In this document: one piece after another, positions 5,430 through 6,955 of the stretch
How the letters are laid out: every line of letters starts with the position of its first letter
Numbering within the stretch: the stretch's first letter is position 1
Origin: an uncultured Achromobacter sp.
GTDB taxonomy: Bacteria > Pseudomonadota > Gammaproteobacteria > Burkholderiales > Burkholderiaceae_B
NCBI GenBank assembly: GCA_913775005.1
Contig: CAJYKY010000371.1
Location: forward strand, 1-6,955
Length of the DNA stretch: 6,955 nt
Direction of reading: 5' to 3'
Notes under the pieces: model-generated
Database searches by the model: none
What the model was told of the DNA's origin: nothing
What the model saw: the letters and a program-made list of their open reading frames with translations, nothing else
Position numbers and translations under genes: made by a program

Positions 5430-6836
5430 ATGCTCGATAACCTAACTCAACGCCTTTCGCGCGTCGTCAAGACGCTGCGCGGTGAAGCCCGCCTGACCGA
5501 GGCCAACACCCAGGAAATGCTGCGCGAAGTGCGCATGGCGCTCTTGGAAGCCGACGTGGCCCTGCCCGTCGTGCGTGAATTCGTCGCCCGCGTGAAGGAA
5601 AAGGCGCTGGGCGAAGAGGTTGCCGCCAGCCTCAGCCCGGGCCAGGCCCTGGTGGGCGTCGTCCACAAGGAACTGACGTCGCTGATGGGCGGCGACCTGG
5701 GCGCCGACTCCAACGAACTGTCGTTGGCGGTGCAGCCCCCGGCAGTCATCCTGATGGCCGGCCTGCAAGGCGCCGGTAAAACCACCACCACCGGTAAGCT
5801 CGCGCGCTGGCTGTCCGAAGGCCAGCACACGCAGCACGGCCGCAAGACCGGCAAGAAGAAAGTGCTGGTGGTGTCCGCCGACGTGTATCGTCCGGCCGCT
5901 ATTGACCAATTGAAGACCGTGGCCGCTCAGGTCGGCGTGGACTTCCTGCCGTCCGACCCCAGCCAGAAGCCCGAAAACATCGCGCGCGGCGCGGTCGACC
6001 ACGCGCGCCGTCATCACTATGACGTGCTGATCCTGGACACGGCCGGCCGCCTGGGTATTGATGAAGCCATGATGCGCGAAATCCGCGCCTTGCATGACTT
6101 GGTCAAGCCGGTGGAAACGCTGTTCGTCGTGGACGCCATGCAAGGTCAGGACGCGGTCAACACCGCGCGCGCCTTTGCCGACGCCTTGCCGTTGACCGGC
6201 GTGGTGCTGACCAAGCTGGACGGCGATGCCCGAGGCGGCGCTGCACTGTCCGTGCGTCACGTTACCGGTAAGCCGCTGAAGTTTGTGGGCGTGTCGGAAA
6301 AGCTCGACGGCCTTGAGCCGTTCTACCCCGACCGCATGGCGCAACGCGTGCTGGGCATGGGCGACATCGTCTCGCTGGTCGAGCAAGCGCAGAAGAATAT
6401 CGATATCGCCGAAGCGCAGAAGCTGGCGGCCAAGATCAAGTCGGGCAACAAGTTCGACTTGAACGATTTCCGCGAGCAGCTGGGCCAGGTGAAGAAGCTG
6501 GGTGACATGGGGTCGCTGCTTGAAAAGCTGCCGGCCCAGTTCCAGCAGGCCGCAGGTCAGTTGCAAGGCGGTCAGGCCGAGAAGCAGCTGCGCCGTACGG
6601 AAGGCATCCTGAATTCCATGACGGCCGCCGAACGCGCCAAGCCCGAGCTCATCAAGGCCTCGCGCAAGCGCCGCATCGCCACGGGTTCGGGCGTGCCGGT
6701 GCAAGAGGTCAACCGCCTGCTGGCTCAGTTTGAGCAGATGCAGGGCATGATGAAGCAGATGAAGAAGGGCGGCATGGCGAAGATGATGCGCGCCATGGGC
6801 GGTATGAAGGGCCTTGGTCGCTTCGGCATGAAATAG
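5430..6836 (+). CDS. ffh: Signal recognition particle GTPase Ffh (SRP54)
   Basis: Essential GTPase of the signal recognition particle. With 4.5S RNA it binds signal sequences of nascent membrane proteins and docks with FtsY at the inner membrane. It has 468 residues (E. coli 453). N domain: about 1-100, with REVRMALLEADVALPVV (33-48). G domain: about 101-300, with P-loop GLQGAGKTTTTGKLA (111-125), DVYRPAAIDQ (151-160), DTAGR (203-207) and TKLDGDARGGAALS (261-274). M domain: about 310-468, with FDLNDFREQL (342-351), the RNA-binding SRKRRIATGSG (411-421) and the methionine-rich end MQGMMKQMKKGGMAKMMRAM (437-456). About nine extra, mostly charged or polar residues (around 130-142) lie between the P-loop helix and KKKVLVVSAD compared with E. 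coli. The ATG at 5430 gives the standard MLDNLTQRLS N-terminus. It is monocistronic here, followed by a strong terminator. Confidence 0.99.
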   Translation: MLDNLTQRLSRVVKTLRGEARLTEANTQEMLREVRMALLEADVALPVVREFVARVKEKALGEEVAASLSPGQALVGVVHKELTSLMGGDLGADSNELSLAVQPPAVILMAGLQGAGKTTTTGKLARWLSEGQHTQHGRKTGKKKVLVVSADVYRPAAIDQLKTVAAQVGVDFLPSDPSQKPENIARGAVDHARRHHYDVLILDTAGRLGIDEAMMREIRALHDLVKPVETLFVVDAMQGQDAVNTARAFADALPLTGVVLTKLDGDARGGAALSVRHVTGKPLKFVGVSEKLDGLEPFYPDRMAQRVLGMGDIVSLVEQAQKNIDIAEAQKLAAKIKSGNKFDLNDFREQLGQVKKLGDMGSLLEKLPAQFQQAAGQLQGGQAEKQLRRTEGILNSMTAAERAKPELIKASRKRRIATGSGVPVQEVNRLLAQFEQMQGMMKQMKKGGMAKMMRAMGGMKGLGRFGMK

Positions 6837-6870
6837 TGCCCCCTCGGCGCGCGCACTGCGTGCGCTTCCT

Positions 6871-6892
6871 GCCCCCCAAGGGGGGCTTTTTT
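6871..6892 (+). terminator. Intrinsic terminator of ffh
   Basis: GCCCCCC (6871-6877) pairs with GGGGGGC (6880-6886) around AA (the innermost pair must open), followed by six T residues (6887-6892). It begins 34 bases after the ffh stop. A second GC hairpin, GCGCAC/GTGCGC around TGC (6851-6865), lies five bases upstream and may assist. Confidence 0.92.
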
Positions 6893-6900
6893 GCTCGATG

Positions 6901-6930
6901 AAAAAAATGGCCAGACGTTGCGTCTGGCCA
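6901..6930 (-). terminator. Intrinsic terminator of an unseen minus-strand gene to the right
   Basis: TGGCCAGACG (6908-6917) and CGTCTGGCCA (6921-6930) form a perfect 10-bp stem with a 3-base loop. On the minus strand the stem is followed by seven T residues (plus-strand A at 6901-6907). It thus stops transcripts arriving from beyond the right edge and faces the ffh terminator. A minus-strand TGA at 6932-6934 could be the stop of that gene, but too little sequence remains to name it. Confidence 0.85.
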
Positions 6931-6955
6931 ATCACGGCAGGCAGGGGGCGCCGTG

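Noticed and set aside
5442..6935. Long minus-strand open frame of 497 codons opposite ffh, rich in His, Gln and Leu
   Set aside because: It mirrors the codon pattern of ffh, has no recognisable domain, overlaps the terminator region, and its composition is typical of an antisense frame in GC-rich DNA.
6933..6955. Inverted repeat CACGGC/GCCGTG at the right edge
   Set aside because: Only six pairs with an 11-base loop, likely within or at the end of an unseen gene and cut by the window edge; too weak to call.
1..6955. Search for an accessory or novel system (mobile element, CRISPR array, toxin-antitoxin pair, phage genes, defence genes)
   Set aside because: No direct repeat array, transposase, integrase, small paired gene or composition shift was seen; every substantial segment is explained by common metabolic or housekeeping genes.

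Overview
This window looks like ordinary chromosomal DNA of a GC-rich betaproteobacterium, most likely the Alcaligenaceae (Achromobacter/Bordetella type). That placement is inferred from the strong GC bias in third codon positions, the protein sequences, and the neighbourhood of ffh, ypjD, a PP0621-type small protein and ampD. No database search was possible, so the genus is not certain. I see no mobile element, CRISPR array, tRNA or rRNA.

Left part (1-2788): a sugar-acid catabolic unit. On the minus strand dgoK (2-dehydro-3-deoxygalactonokinase) is followed after 9 bp by dgoA (2-dehydro-3-deoxy-6-phosphogalactonate aldolase), which runs off the left edge. Together they take 2-keto-3-deoxygalactonate to pyruvate plus glyceraldehyde 3-phosphate, the last steps of the DeLey-Doudoroff galactonate route. 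An IclR-family regulator is transcribed divergently. The 287-bp gap between them holds two overlapping, opposite-facing sigma70-like promoters flanked by a long-spaced dyad, plus two near-perfect stem structures. This fits a regulator that controls both itself and dgoKA.

Middle part (2873-5323): a minus-strand run of ypjD (CcsA-like membrane protein), a small membrane-anchored zinc-ribbon protein of the PP0621 type, ampD (anhydromuramyl peptide amidase of cell-wall recycling) and a glutathione S-transferase. ypjD and the small protein are separated by one base. ampD follows after a 110-bp gap and may have its own promoter. The GST start lies 21 bp after the ampD stop.

Right part (5430-6955): ffh, the SRP GTPase, is divergent from ypjD, as it is in Escherichia coli. 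It ends in a textbook intrinsic terminator. A second terminator, facing the other way, belongs to an unseen minus-strand gene beyond the right edge.

I found no previously undescribed system. The points most worth following are the dgoK/iclR control region, the low-complexity C-terminal tail on DgoK, and the unexplained small zinc-ribbon protein coupled to ypjD.
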